Below, in pieces: positions 35,303-44,195 of a stretch of 64,000 bases of DNA. The position numbers and the translations under genes were made by a program. The notes under the pieces are model-generated. The model was not told where the DNA came from, did no database searches, and saw only the letters and a program-made list of their open reading frames with translations. The stretch is from Sphingomonadales bacterium 39-57-19 (GTDB taxonomy: Bacteria > Pseudomonadota > Alphaproteobacteria > Sphingomonadales > Sphingomonadaceae), in the NCBI GenBank assembly GCA_002282385.1, contig NCJG01000001.1, positions 124,001-188,000 on the forward strand. Direction: 5' to 3'. Within the stretch, counting starts at the first letter, position 1. Each line of letters starts with the position of its first letter.

Positions 35303-35860
35303 ATGCCGCAATATGACAAGACTGATGTCGAGCGCCGCATGAAAGGCGCTGTTGATTCTTTTAAGAGCGACCTTTCCGGTTTGCGCACGGGCCGTGCGAA
35401 CGTAACCTTGCTCGACCCCGTAGTGGTCGAAGTTTATGGCTCACACATGCCGTTGAGCCAAGTTGCAACGGTCAGCGCGCCTGAGCCGCGGCTGTTGTCG
35501 GTGCAGGTTTGGGACCGTTCAAACGTGACTCCCGTTGAAAAGGCTATCCGTTCGGCGGGCCTTGGCCTGAACCCGATTACCGATGGCCAGACATTGCGCC
35601 TGCCTATCCCCGATTTGACCGAAGAGCGCCGCAAAGAGCTGGCGAAGCTTGCAGGCCAATATGCGGAGAAGGCGAAAATCGCGATCCGCAACGTGCGCCG
35701 CGATGCGAATGACGGGCTGAAGACCGACGAGAATAAGAAGGAAATCAGCGAGGACGATCGCAAGCGGCTTGAGACTGAAGTTCAAAAGATGACCGACGAG
35801 ATGATCAAGGCCGTTGATGACGCCGCTGCGCACAAGGAAAAGGAAATCCTGAGCCAGTGA
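35303..35860 (+). CDS. frr: Ribosome recycling factor
   Basis: RRF of 185 residues splits post-termination ribosomes together with EF-G. The L-shaped helical protein has [23 protein letters not shown] (written here by its parts: LRTGRAN at about 28-34) and ends with the helical domain containing [12 protein letters not shown]. It follows pyrH closely and precedes uppS by about 40 bases. Confidence 0.97.
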   Translation: MPQYDKTDVERRMKGAVDSFKSDLSGLRTGRANVTLLDPVVVEVYGSHMPLSQVATVSAPEPRLLSVQVWDRSNVTPVEKAIRSAGLGLNPITDGQTLRLPIPDLTEERRKELAKLAGQYAEKAKIAIRNVRRDANDGLKTDENKKEISEDDRKRLETEVQKMTDEMIKAVDDAAAHKEKEILSQ

Positions 35861-35900
35861 TATTGGCCAGCCCTTTAACTTCATCGGGTATAGGTACGTG

Positions 35901-36617
35901 ATGGCGGTCGCTGAAGCCCAAGAGCGTATTGAAGCCGGCACCGGAAAAATGCCGCGCCATGTTGCGATCATCATGGATGGCAACGGGCGCTGGGCCAAAA
36001 AACGCATGTTGCCGCGGGCAATGGGGCACAAAAGGGGCGTTGAGACTGTTCGCAAAATCGTGCGGGCAGCGGGCGAGCTGGGCTTGGAAGCGCTCAGCCT
36101 CTATGCTTTTTCCAGCGAAAACTGGAAGCGTCCCGAAGATGAAATCAACGACCTGATGGGGTTGATGCGCGAATTCATCAAATCGGATCTCGATGAATTT
36201 GCTGCGAACGATGTTCGTTTAAAGATAATAGGCAATTACAAAGCATTAGCGCCCGATATTGTGGATATGCTTGAAGAGTCGATTGCGCGAACGTCACAGA
36301 ACACGCGCACGACGCTGGCCGTTGCGCTGAATTATGGCGCGCAGGATGAGCTTGCGCGCGCGGCACGTTCCGCCGCTGCGCAGGGTGAGATTACCGTAGA
36401 ATCTATCGAAGCCAATTTGGATACGGCCGGGTTGCCGCCGCTAGACCTGTTGATCCGGACATCGGGCGAGCAACGCTTATCGAACTTCATGCTGTGGCAG
36501 GCAGCCTATGCCGAGTTCTGGTTTACAGACACGCTGTGGCCCGATTTCAGCAAGGATGAGCTTGCGCAAGCTTTGTCAGAGTTTTCGACGCGTGAGCGAC
36601 GTTATGGTGGTCGATGA
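35901..36617 (+). CDS. uppS: Isoprenyl transferase (undecaprenyl diphosphate synthase)
   Basis: This cis-prenyltransferase makes the C55 lipid carrier for peptidoglycan and surface glycans. The 238-residue protein has HVAIIMDGNGRWA (Asp binds magnesium), MGHKRGVE, LYAFSSENWKRP, and the closing LLIRTSGEQRLSNFMLWQAA. The ATG at 35901 follows a GTG in frame. cdsA overlaps the stop by four bases. Confidence 0.96.
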   Translation: MAVAEAQERIEAGTGKMPRHVAIIMDGNGRWAKKRMLPRAMGHKRGVETVRKIVRAAGELGLEALSLYAFSSENWKRPEDEINDLMGLMREFIKSDLDEFAANDVRLKIIGNYKALAPDIVDMLEESIARTSQNTRTTLAVALNYGAQDELARAARSAAAQGEITVESIEANLDTAGLPPLDLLIRTSGEQRLSNFMLWQAAYAEFWFTDTLWPDFSKDELAQALSEFSTRERRYGGR

Positions 36618-37351
36618 CCGATAAGATCGTTCCGTTGCTGAAGCCGCGTTCCGACTTGGGCGTGCGGACATTGTCGAGCGTTGCCATGATGTCGGTGGCT
36701 ATCGGCGCGATCTGGCTGGGCGGCTATGCGTTTATGGCGCTGATCGTTCTGGTCGGGTTGGGCGTGTATTGGGAATTTGCAAGGCTCGCGGTTGCGTTTG
36801 CCCGCAATATGCCCGCGCGTATCATCTGGCTTTTTGGCGGGCTTTTGTACGTTGGGCTCGCTTGCTCCACTTTGTTGCTGTTTAGCGCACCCTTCTTTGG
36901 AATGACGCCCACCATCATGCTCATCGCAGGCGTGATCGGTACCGATGTCGGCGCATATTTCGCTGGGCGGACATTCGGCGGGCCAAAAATTGCGCCGCGC
37001 ATCAGCCCATCCAAAACATGGTCTGGTTTGCTGGGTGGCATGGTTGGCGCTGGCTTGATGATGATCGCTATTCAGGCCGCGATTTACGCATTCAGGGGCG
37101 GCAACGCGGGTGATGGCGACGTTTATCTGACTTATGGTTGGCAGCGTCTTGCCTTGGCCGGCGCTGCGCTTGCAGTTGTTGCGCAAATCGGTGATTTTTT
37201 CGAAAGCTGGATGAAGCGACGGGCAGGGGTAAAGGATTCCGGAGGGCTTATTCCCGGGCATGGTGGCGTGTTTGACCGTACCGACGGTCTGATCGCCGTC
37301 GCATTTGTTGCCGGGCTGATCACCGTTTCGCAAAGCGCAATGGGCAGTTAG
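36614..37351 (+). CDS. cdsA: Phosphatidate cytidylyltransferase
   Basis: CDP-diacylglycerol synthase, an inner-membrane enzyme feeding all phospholipid synthesis. The 245-residue protein has several hydrophobic segments (about 22-55, 75-105, 135-155, 180-200) and the family signature near the C-terminus, KRRAGVKDSGGLIPGHGG followed by VFDRTDGL. The ISPSKTWSG motif in the loop is conserved too. Its ATG overlaps the uppS stop; dxr begins three bases after it. Confidence 0.95.
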   Translation: MTDKIVPLLKPRSDLGVRTLSSVAMMSVAIGAIWLGGYAFMALIVLVGLGVYWEFARLAVAFARNMPARIIWLFGGLLYVGLACSTLLLFSAPFFGMTPTIMLIAGVIGTDVGAYFAGRTFGGPKIAPRISPSKTWSGLLGGMVGAGLMMIAIQAAIYAFRGGNAGDGDVYLTYGWQRLALAGAALAVVAQIGDFFESWMKRRAGVKDSGGLIPGHGGVFDRTDGLIAVAFVAGLITVSQSAMGS

Positions 37352-37353
37352 CG

Positions 37354-38520
37354 ATGACGCGCAGCGTTTCGATATTCGGGGCCACTGGCTCTGTGGGGCT
37401 CTCCACCCTCGATCTCGTGCGTCAGCATCGTGACGCCTATCGCGTCGTCGCCCTGACCGCCAATGGCAATGCGTCTGCGCTTGCAAAGCTTGCTATTGAA
37501 TTTCGCACAGAGCTGGCGGTTGTCGCCGATGTGGCATCCTATCCGGCGCTGAAAGATGCGTTGCAAGGCACGGGCATCGAAGCCGCAGCAGGCTCCCAAG
37601 CGCTTGTGGAGGCCGCCAGACGCAATGCCGATTGGACAATGGCCGCAATCGTCGGCTGTGCTGGATTGCCCTCTACGATGGCTGCAATCGAGGCTGGCAA
37701 GACCGTCGCTTTGGCCAACAAAGAGGCTTTGGTCTCCGCAGGCGCATTGATGATGGCCGCGGTACGCCAGTCCGGCGCCGCGTTACTGCCCGTGGATAGC
37801 GAGCATAATGCCATTTTTCAGTGCCTTGCCGGAAGCAAGCTGGAACATGTGCGCAAAATCACGCTGACCGCAAGCGGCGGCCCTTTCCGGTCGTTCTCGC
37901 TTGACCAGATGCGCACCGTTACACCGGCGCAGGCAGTCGCGCATCCCAATTGGGACATGGGCGCAAAGATAAGCGTCGATTCCGCGACGATGATGAACAA
38001 GGGCCTTGAGCTGATTGAGGCATATCATCTGTTTCCCGTGGGGCTTGATAAGCTCGACATTTTGGTTCATCCGCAATCGGTCATCCATTCGATGGTGGAG
38101 TATGACGATTGTTCAACGCTCGCGCAGCTTGGTTCGCCGGACATGCGCATACCCATCGCCAGCGCGCTGGCATGGCCCGAGCGTATGGCCACGAACTGCA
38201 AGCCATTGGACCTCGCGACCATCGGCCAACTGACGTTTGAGCAGCCCGACATGGTGCGCTTTCCTGCACTCCGCTTGGCACGCGCGGCGATTACCGAAGG
38301 CGGCGCGAAGCCGGCCATCCTGAACGCCGCCAATGAAGTGGCTGTCGAAGCGTTCTTGAACGGCCAGATTGGCTTTCTGGATATCGCACATGTGGTGGAG
38401 GCAACATTGACGGCCTATGCACCGGATGCGCCCACACATCTGGACGATCTGTTCAGCATAGATGCAGATGCGCGGATTTATGCGCGGCACGAATTGGAGA
38501 CATTGACGCGTGGCAACTGA
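37354..38520 (+). CDS. dxr: 1-deoxy-D-xylulose 5-phosphate reductoisomerase
   Basis: Second step of the non-mevalonate isoprenoid pathway, supplying UppS, MiaA and quinone side chains. The 388-residue protein starts with the NADPH motif FGATGSVGLSTLDLVRQH; metal and substrate sites appear in LPVDSEHNAIFQ and the flexible loop LTASGGPFRS. SATMMNKGLELIEAYHLF is conserved. It overlaps rseP by 11 bases, coupling the two. Confidence 0.96.
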   Translation: MTRSVSIFGATGSVGLSTLDLVRQHRDAYRVVALTANGNASALAKLAIEFRTELAVVADVASYPALKDALQGTGIEAAAGSQALVEAARRNADWTMAAIVGCAGLPSTMAAIEAGKTVALANKEALVSAGALMMAAVRQSGAALLPVDSEHNAIFQCLAGSKLEHVRKITLTASGGPFRSFSLDQMRTVTPAQAVAHPNWDMGAKISVDSATMMNKGLELIEAYHLFPVGLDKLDILVHPQSVIHSMVEYDDCSTLAQLGSPDMRIPIASALAWPERMATNCKPLDLATIGQLTFEQPDMVRFPALRLARAAITEGGAKPAILNAANEVAVEAFLNGQIGFLDIAHVVEATLTAYAPDAPTHLDDLFSIDADARIYARHELETLTRGN

Positions 38521-39631
38521 ATCACCCAATATCTTTTTGACCCTGATCGCGTTCATTGCGCTGATCGGGTTTTTGGTTGTTGTCCATGAACTGGGGCATT
38601 ATTTCGTCGGCCGTTGGTTCGGCGTGAAGGCCGACAAATTCTCTATCGGCTTTGGCCCGCAAATTTGGGGCAGTGTAGACAAGCGCGGCACGCTGTGGCG
38701 CATTGGTCTGTTGCCATTGGGCGGATTTGTCCAGTTTGCAGGTGACATGAACCCGTCAAGCCAAGCCGATGACAGCTGGCGGCAACTGCCCGAGGCCGAA
38801 CGCAACCAGACTTTTCAATCCAAGACGCTGTGGCAGCGCGCGTTGATCGTGTTTGCTGGGCCTGCGGTGAACTTCTTGCTCGCGATATTGATCTTCATGG
38901 GCTTTCTGCTGGCATTCGGGAAGTCCGTTACACCGCCGGTATTGGACGTCGTCCAACCCGGAAGCCCTGCTGCCGTCGCCGGTCTGATGCCAGGCGACCG
39001 TGTACTAAAATTCGACGGACGCAGCATAGAAACCTTTAACCAGATGGCCAACGAGAGCATCATGATCCCCGGTGAGCGCGTGACCATCGAAATCGAACGC
39101 AATGGCGAGCGGTTGGTAAAAGAAACCGTCGTGGCCGAAATCAAAGAAGTCGATCGCTTTGGCAACGAATATCGTATTGGCCGTATTGGCGTTGGCGCCA
39201 GCAAGGTGGAAGTCCGTGAAGTCGGGATATTGGAGGCGCCGTGGGCCGCTGTCTTGCAAACAGGTAATGTCTTGCGTCAGCAGATGACTGGCCTTGGACA
39301 GATTATTTCGGGGCGGCGTCCGCTTTCCGAACTTGGTGGGCCGTTGAAAATCGCGAAAGTTTCCGGCGAAGCGATGAGCCTTGGCATATTAACGTTCGTA
39401 AGCCTTGCTGCGCTCATCTCGATTAATTTGGGGTTCATCAATTTGCTGCCAATCCCGATGCTCGATGGAGGACATCTTTTGCTCTACGGAATTGAGGCGA
39501 TACGCAGGCGCCCAGCAACACCGCAGGTGCAGGAGTGGGCTTTTCGTGCAGGTTTTGCGATGCTAGCGGCATTTATGCTTATGGTGACATTTAATGACCT
39601 TGCGTCTTTCGGGCTTTTTGAAAGCGGCTGA
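38510..39631 (+). CDS. rseP: RseP site-2 protease (M50 family)
   Basis: An intramembrane metalloprotease of 373 residues. HELGH at 26-30 is the zinc site in the first membrane helix, a PDZ domain (about 135-205, with PGSPAAVAGLMPGDRVLKF) follows, and the second catalytic motif NLLPIPMLDGGHLL lies near the C-terminus. Only one PDZ domain is visible, against two in E. coli RseP. The start is a GTG at 38510 overlapping dxr. It cleaves anti-sigma factors or signal peptides; its substrate here is unknown. Confidence 0.93.
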   Translation: MATESPNIFLTLIAFIALIGFLVVVHELGHYFVGRWFGVKADKFSIGFGPQIWGSVDKRGTLWRIGLLPLGGFVQFAGDMNPSSQADDSWRQLPEAERNQTFQSKTLWQRALIVFAGPAVNFLLAILIFMGFLLAFGKSVTPPVLDVVQPGSPAAVAGLMPGDRVLKFDGRSIETFNQMANESIMIPGERVTIEIERNGERLVKETVVAEIKEVDRFGNEYRIGRIGVGASKVEVREVGILEAPWAAVLQTGNVLRQQMTGLGQIISGRRPLSELGGPLKIAKVSGEAMSLGILTFVSLAALISINLGFINLLPIPMLDGGHLLLYGIEAIRRRPATPQVQEWAFRAGFAMLAAFMLMVTFNDLASFGLFESG

Positions 39632-39738
39632 AGGCATTGCATACTTGATTGCGGACGCTGCATGGGGCAGGGACGCAAAACCGTTTTAGCGGCAATAAGC
39701 CAACTCCCGGTGGGGCCCGGACATCAGATCGGATGACA

Positions 39739-42408
39739 ATGAAAAGTAGACCTTTCGGCAACCTCAAAAGCGTTGGCATTTTTTTGATGGGTTCGACGGC
39801 CCTTGCGGCGTCAGGCACGATGACGCCGGCCTTTGCGCAAGCAACGCCACCGGCGCCTACCGCTGAGGCGACTGCGCCAGTTGCGGTCGATCAAATCAAG
39901 TCTATCACCGTCGTTGGGACCCAGCGACTCGAGGGCGATACGGTCCGGTCGTACATCCGCTTGCGGACAGGGCAGCCTTGGACTCAGGTTTCTGCCGACC
40001 AAGCGTTGAAAGATTTATACGCGACTGAATTATTTGCGGACGTCGCCGTGCGCAACAATTCGGGCGCGGTTGTTATTGAAGTGCGCGAAAACCCGGTGGT
40101 CAACCGCATCATTCTTGAAGGCAACAAGCGCATCAAGAACGACAAGATCGAACCCGAAATCAAATTGGCGCCACGCCAGATTTACTCGCGTTCGAAAGTC
40201 CGCGCAGACGTTGCGCGCATCGTCGAACTCTACAAGCGTCAGGGACGCTTTGCTGCGGTGGTCGAGCCCAAGCTGGTCCAGTTGGATCAGAACCGCGTCG
40301 ATATCGTCTTCGAAATCACTGAAGGCCCAAAATCAAAGGTCCAGCAGATCAACATCATCGGTAACGAAAAGTTTTCCGATGGTGACCTGCGTGGCGAAAT
40401 GGTGACGAAGCAATCGCGTTTTTACCGCTTCTTTAGCTCAGGCACCAGCTATGACCCTGATCGTCTGGCGTTTGACCAACAAAAGCTGCGCCAGTTTTAT
40501 CTGACGCAGGGCTATGCCGATTTCCGCGTGGTGTCCGCGATTGCGGAACTAACCCCCGATAAGCAGGATTTCATCATCACTTATGTGGTGGAAGAGGGCG
40601 ATCGCTACAAATTTGGCGATGTGAAGGTTGAAAGCCAAATCCGCGATTTCGATTCCGAACGTCTTACGGCGACATTGCGCATGAAAAAGGGCGATTGGTA
40701 CAACGCCAAGATGGTCGAAGATACGGTCGAAAGCCTCTCGGAAACCGCTGGTCTATTTGGTTATGCTTTTGCGGACGTGAACCCCGATTTCCAGCGCGAT
40801 AAAGAAACCCTGACGATGGGTATCACCTTCAACGTGGCGGAATCGCCGCGGGTGTTCGTTGAGCGTATCGACATTAACGGCAATACGCTGACCCAAGACA
40901 AAGTGGTTCGCCGTGAGTTCCGTTTGAACGAAGGCGACGCATTTAACAGCATTCAGGTGAAGCGCACCGCAGAACGCATCAAGTCGCTTGGCTATTTTCA
41001 GGAAGAGCTCGAAGTCGAGCAAGTGCAGGGTGGCGCGGCCGACCGCATCGTGCTGACGACCAATGTCGAGGAAAAAGCAACGGGCGAATTGTCGCTTTCG
41101 GCTGGTTTTTCGTCCATCGAAAACTTCATTTTCCAAGGTTCCGTAAGGCAGCGGAACTTCCGCGGTGTTGGTCAGGAATTGCGCACGAATATCTCATATT
41201 CGTCTTACTCGAAGTCCGCTGAAATCGGGTTTACGGAACCATATCTGTTTGACCGTTCAATTGCGGTGTCCGGCGATATCTTCCGCCGCGATTTGAACAG
41301 CTTCAACTTCTTCAACAATCAACGCAACACAACCTATGAGCAGGCAACCACCGGGTTCCAACTGCGCGTTGGTGTGCCGGTGAACGAATATGTCTATTTC
41401 CAGGCACGCTATGGCCTGAGCCAGGACAACATCTCGTTGGATGAAAACACCTTTTTCACTGACCCAGATGGTACGGGGCCGCTACCTGCGTCGTGCGACC
41501 CAATCGTCGCCGGCCGGTTCCTGTGTGATGCCACGGGCAAACGTCTGACGTCATCGCTGGGTTATACCTTGTTATATGATGATCGCGACAACCGGATCCG
41601 TCCAACGCGAGGCCAGAGTATTGGTATCAGCCAAGATTTTGCAGGACTTGGCGGCAGCGTTAAATATGTCAAAACGCGCATTAACGCCGACAAATTTTGG
41701 AAGCCATTTGGGAACTTTGTGTTCGGCCTGTCACTTGAGGGCGGATATATTCATCCGCTCGAAAGCCGCGGCCTTGAGTCGGTGGGCGTTGATAGCGTTC
41801 GTTTGACCGACCGTTTCTACCTCGGTGAACCACAGATGCGCGGGTTTGATATTCGTGGTATCGGTCCACGGGTACAGCGCGTGTTCTTTCAAAGCGACAT
41901 CGTCAACGGTGTAGCCGTGAACACGGCATTGACCGACCGGAACCAGATTCAAGACGATGCCATCGGCGGTCGGGCCTATTATATGGGCCGTGCAGAGCTT
42001 CAGATTCCACTGGGCAGTGGCGCCAGGGAGCTGGGTCTGCGCCCATCCTTGTTCCTCGATGTTGGTTCGGTTTTTGACGTGACTCGTCCTATATTGCAGA
42101 CGGTTCAGCAACGCGAAATATTGTCTGATGGTACGCAGGGCGCGCCACTTTATTACTTTGTCGACACCACAGGAACGCTTCAGACGTCAACCACCGCGAC
42201 CAATGCCGATGGATCGGCGCGCATATCTGCGCTGCGGTTCGAAGAGCGGTTCTATGGTGACACATGGAAGCCGCGTCTGTCGGTTGGTTTTGGCGTAAAC
42301 TGGAACTCGCCTTTTGGTCCGTTCCGGCTTGATATCGCCCGTGCGCTGCTAAAACAGCCCGGCGACGACACCAAATTGTTTACATTCAACGTAGGAACTC
42401 AATTCTAA
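39739..42408 (+). CDS. bamA: BamA, outer-membrane protein assembly factor
   Basis: The 889-residue protein carries a long signal peptide ending in TMTPAFAQ, five POTRA domains (about 50-440) and a C-terminal 16-strand barrel. The barrel motif EPQMRGFDIRG and the final phenylalanine (FNVGTQF) are those of Omp85 proteins. The ATG at 39739 has GGA at proper distance; another in-frame ATG lies six bases before. It assembles outer-membrane barrels such as the TorF protein in this window. skp overlaps its stop by one base. Confidence 0.95.
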   Translation: MKSRPFGNLKSVGIFLMGSTALAASGTMTPAFAQATPPAPTAEATAPVAVDQIKSITVVGTQRLEGDTVRSYIRLRTGQPWTQVSADQALKDLYATELFADVAVRNNSGAVVIEVRENPVVNRIILEGNKRIKNDKIEPEIKLAPRQIYSRSKVRADVARIVELYKRQGRFAAVVEPKLVQLDQNRVDIVFEITEGPKSKVQQINIIGNEKFSDGDLRGEMVTKQSRFYRFFSSGTSYDPDRLAFDQQKLRQFYLTQGYADFRVVSAIAELTPDKQDFIITYVVEEGDRYKFGDVKVESQIRDFDSERLTATLRMKKGDWYNAKMVEDTVESLSETAGLFGYAFADVNPDFQRDKETLTMGITFNVAESPRVFVERIDINGNTLTQDKVVRREFRLNEGDAFNSIQVKRTAERIKSLGYFQEELEVEQVQGGAADRIVLTTNVEEKATGELSLSAGFSSIENFIFQGSVRQRNFRGVGQELRTNISYSSYSKSAEIGFTEPYLFDRSIAVSGDIFRRDLNSFNFFNNQRNTTYEQATTGFQLRVGVPVNEYVYFQARYGLSQDNISLDENTFFTDPDGTGPLPASCDPIVAGRFLCDATGKRLTSSLGYTLLYDDRDNRIRPTRGQSIGISQDFAGLGGSVKYVKTRINADKFWKPFGNFVFGLSLEGGYIHPLESRGLESVGVDSVRLTDRFYLGEPQMRGFDIRGIGPRVQRVFFQSDIVNGVAVNTALTDRNQIQDDAIGGRAYYMGRAELQIPLGSGARELGLRPSLFLDVGSVFDVTRPILQTVQQREILSDGTQGAPLYYFVDTTGTLQTSTTATNADGSARISALRFEERFYGDTWKPRLSVGFGVNWNSPFGPFRLDIARALLKQPGDDTKLFTFNVGTQF

Positions 42409-43112
42409 TGAAAATTCGTAACACCGCCATCGTGGCAGCTCTTTTGTCCGCAACAGCCATCGCTGTTCCTGCAACGGCTCAGGTATCCGGCATTGCAACC
42501 GCTGAAACATCCGTCGCTATTGCCCGTACAAAGGCACTCGGTACAGCGTATCAGCAGATCGGCACGCAATACGCCGCCGTTGTTCAGCAGATGCAGACCA
42601 AGCGTCAGGAAATCAACAACATCAATGTGCAGCTTGATACCAATAAAGATAAAGAGCTGACGCAGGCTGAGCTCGACGCAGCAATTAAGGCGAAAAACCC
42701 TTTGCTGACGCAGCTTGATGCCAAGCAAAAGGAAATCAATACGCTTCAAGAACCAATTATCTTGGCGCAGCTTTATGCCGTTGAGCAGGTTGCCTTGAAG
42801 TATGAAGCGGCGCAGCAGGCGGTTGTTGCTGCAAAGAAAATCAGCGTCATTTTGGCACCGGATGCATTTGTTTGGGCACCTGAAGCCGTTGACGTTACGC
42901 CTGCAATTACCGCTGAATTGGATAAAGCTATTCCAGCAGCCGTAATCACACCACCTGCCGGCTATCGTCCGTCGCGTCAGATTGGCGCTTTGTATCAGCA
43001 AATTCAGCAGTTGTTTAACAACGCAGCGCAGATGCAAGCCGCCCAGGCCGCTGCGGCTCAGCCACGTGCTGCCGCACCAGCAAACCCTGCAGCACAGCCT
43101 GAAAGCCGATAA
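42408..43112 (+). CDS. skp: OmpH/Skp-family periplasmic chaperone
   Basis: The 234-residue protein begins with a signal peptide ([20 protein letters not shown], then PATAQ). The mature part is helical and Gln/Lys-rich with a long amphipathic segment ([20 protein letters not shown], about 61-80), followed by an Ala/Pro/Gln-rich tail of about 30 residues. OmpH/Skp proteins hold unfolded outer-membrane proteins for BamA. The start codon overlaps the bamA stop. In LPS-making relatives lpxD would come next; here it is fabZ. Confidence 0.85.
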   Translation: MKIRNTAIVAALLSATAIAVPATAQVSGIATAETSVAIARTKALGTAYQQIGTQYAAVVQQMQTKRQEINNINVQLDTNKDKELTQAELDAAIKAKNPLLTQLDAKQKEINTLQEPIILAQLYAVEQVALKYEAAQQAVVAAKKISVILAPDAFVWAPEAVDVTPAITAELDKAIPAAVITPPAGYRPSRQIGALYQQIQQLFNNAAQMQAAQAAAAQPRAAAPANPAAQPESR

Positions 43113-43117
43113 GCGGA

Positions 43118-43579
43118 ATGAGCGCAGCTGATTTTAGCAACTATGACGTCCGCCGGGTTATGTCAGTGCTGCCGCACCGCTACCCGATGTTGCTGGTTGA
43201 CCGCGTTGAAGAGCTTGTCCCTGATGAGCGCATCAGCGCGATCAAGGCCGTAACGATCAATGAAGGGTTCTTTCAGGGGCATTTCCCTGGAAGGCCTATC
43301 ATGCCCGGCGTGCTGATTGTCGAAGCGTTGGCCCAAGCGGCTGGCGTTTTGGCGATGGAAAGCCTCGGGTTGATTGGTTCGGGTAAGCTCGTATATTTTA
43401 TGTCGATCGACAATGCCAAGTTCCGTGCGCCCGTTGAGCCCGGTTGCTTGCTGCATCTGAATGTCGAATTTGTGCAAAAGCGTCCGCGTGTCTGCAAATT
43501 CGCGGGGCGTGCGATGATGGGGGATCAGGTCGCGGCAGAAGCCGAATTCATGGCCATGATCGCAGATCCGCCAGCTTGA
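43118..43579 (+). CDS. fabZ: 3-hydroxyacyl-ACP dehydratase FabZ
   Basis: FabZ dehydrates 3-hydroxyacyl-ACP in fatty acid elongation. The 153-residue hot-dog protein has [13 protein letters not shown], and the catalytic His55 and Glu69 in [20 protein letters not shown]. It directly follows skp with a five-base gap. lpxA and lpxB, its usual downstream partners in LPS synthesis, are missing. Confidence 0.96.
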   Translation: MSAADFSNYDVRRVMSVLPHRYPMLLVDRVEELVPDERISAIKAVTINEGFFQGHFPGRPIMPGVLIVEALAQAAGVLAMESLGLIGSGKLVYFMSIDNAKFRAPVEPGCLLHLNVEFVQKRPRVCKFAGRAMMGDQVAAEAEFMAMIADPPA

Positions 43580-43603
43580 TGACATTCGCGGATAATTGAA
43601 TCT

Positions 43604-43612
43604 TGCTATAAC
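43604..43612 (+). promoter_or_regulatory. Extended -10 promoter candidate for rpmE
   Basis: TGC followed by TATAAC (43607-43612) is an extended -10 element about 80 bases before the rpmE ATG; no good -35 is seen at the normal distance. The leader that follows can fold (GGTCGGAAACCGGTC region near 43655). Confidence 0.4.
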
Positions 43613-43691
43613 GGGCGTCCACCGCTATGCGCGGCGCTTCCGAATTTAGGGCTTCCGGTCGGAAACCGGTCGCTGAACAAAGGAATTATAT

Positions 43692-43919
43692 ATGAAAGCC
43701 GATATTCACCCCGATTATCACATGATCAAGGTGCAGATGACCGATGGCACCGTCTTCGAAACACGCTCCACCTGGGGCAAGGAAGGCGATACGTTGGCTC
43801 TGGATATTGACCCGACTTCGCACCCAGCATGGACCGGTGGTTCGGGCCGTATGCTCGACACAGGCGGCCGCGTTGCGCAGTTCAACAAGCGCTTTGGTGG
43901 CCTTAGCCTCAAGAAGTAA
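43692..43919 (+). CDS. rpmE: 50S ribosomal protein L31
   Basis: The 75-residue protein begins [20 protein letters not shown] and has [12 protein letters not shown] at its end. It contains no cysteine, so it is the zinc-independent (C-minus) type of L31. AAAGGAAT lies before the ATG. The gene appears to stand alone. Confidence 0.95.
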   Translation: MKADIHPDYHMIKVQMTDGTVFETRSTWGKEGDTLALDIDPTSHPAWTGGSGRMLDTGGRVAQFNKRFGGLSLKK

Positions 43920-44004
43920 GATAATCAGCGTGCCGGGTTGACGCCCGGCATGTGATAATCTTAAGGCCAAAATATAGGAACGCGCCTGCCTTAGTGGCGC
44001 TATG

Positions 44005-44081
44005 GCGACCGTAGCTCAGTTGGTTAGAGCGCTGGTTTGTGGTACCAGAGGTCGGGGGTTCAAGACCCCTCGGTCGCCCCA
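44005..44081 (+). tRNA. tRNA-His (anticodon GUG)
   Basis: Acceptor arms GCGACCG (44005-44011) and CGGTCGC (44071-44077) pair fully; the discriminator is C and CCA is encoded at 44079-44081. The anticodon loop TTTGTGG gives GUG. The base before the acceptor, 44004, is a G that can pair with the discriminator C, the G-1 identity element of histidine tRNAs. Confidence 0.97.
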
Positions 44082-44117
44082 TTTATTCCCCCGCATAATC
44101 CGAGTGACATTCGCATT

Positions 44118-44145
44118 GCGTAATATTATTACGTCGATGCGTAAT
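44118..44145. promoter_or_regulatory. Palindrome and direct repeat upstream of the leucine dehydrogenase gene
   Basis: CGTAAT (44119-44124), three bases and ATTACG (44128-44133) form a 15-bp palindrome, and GCGTAAT occurs again at 44139-44145. The size and AT-rich centre resemble Lrp/AsnC sites. It lies about 50-75 bases before the start codon, so it may overlap the promoter. Confidence 0.45.
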
Positions 44146-44195
44146 TTGATTCCGACGCTGTTGAAATGAATTCGTCCGCATTTGGGAGTGACGAG

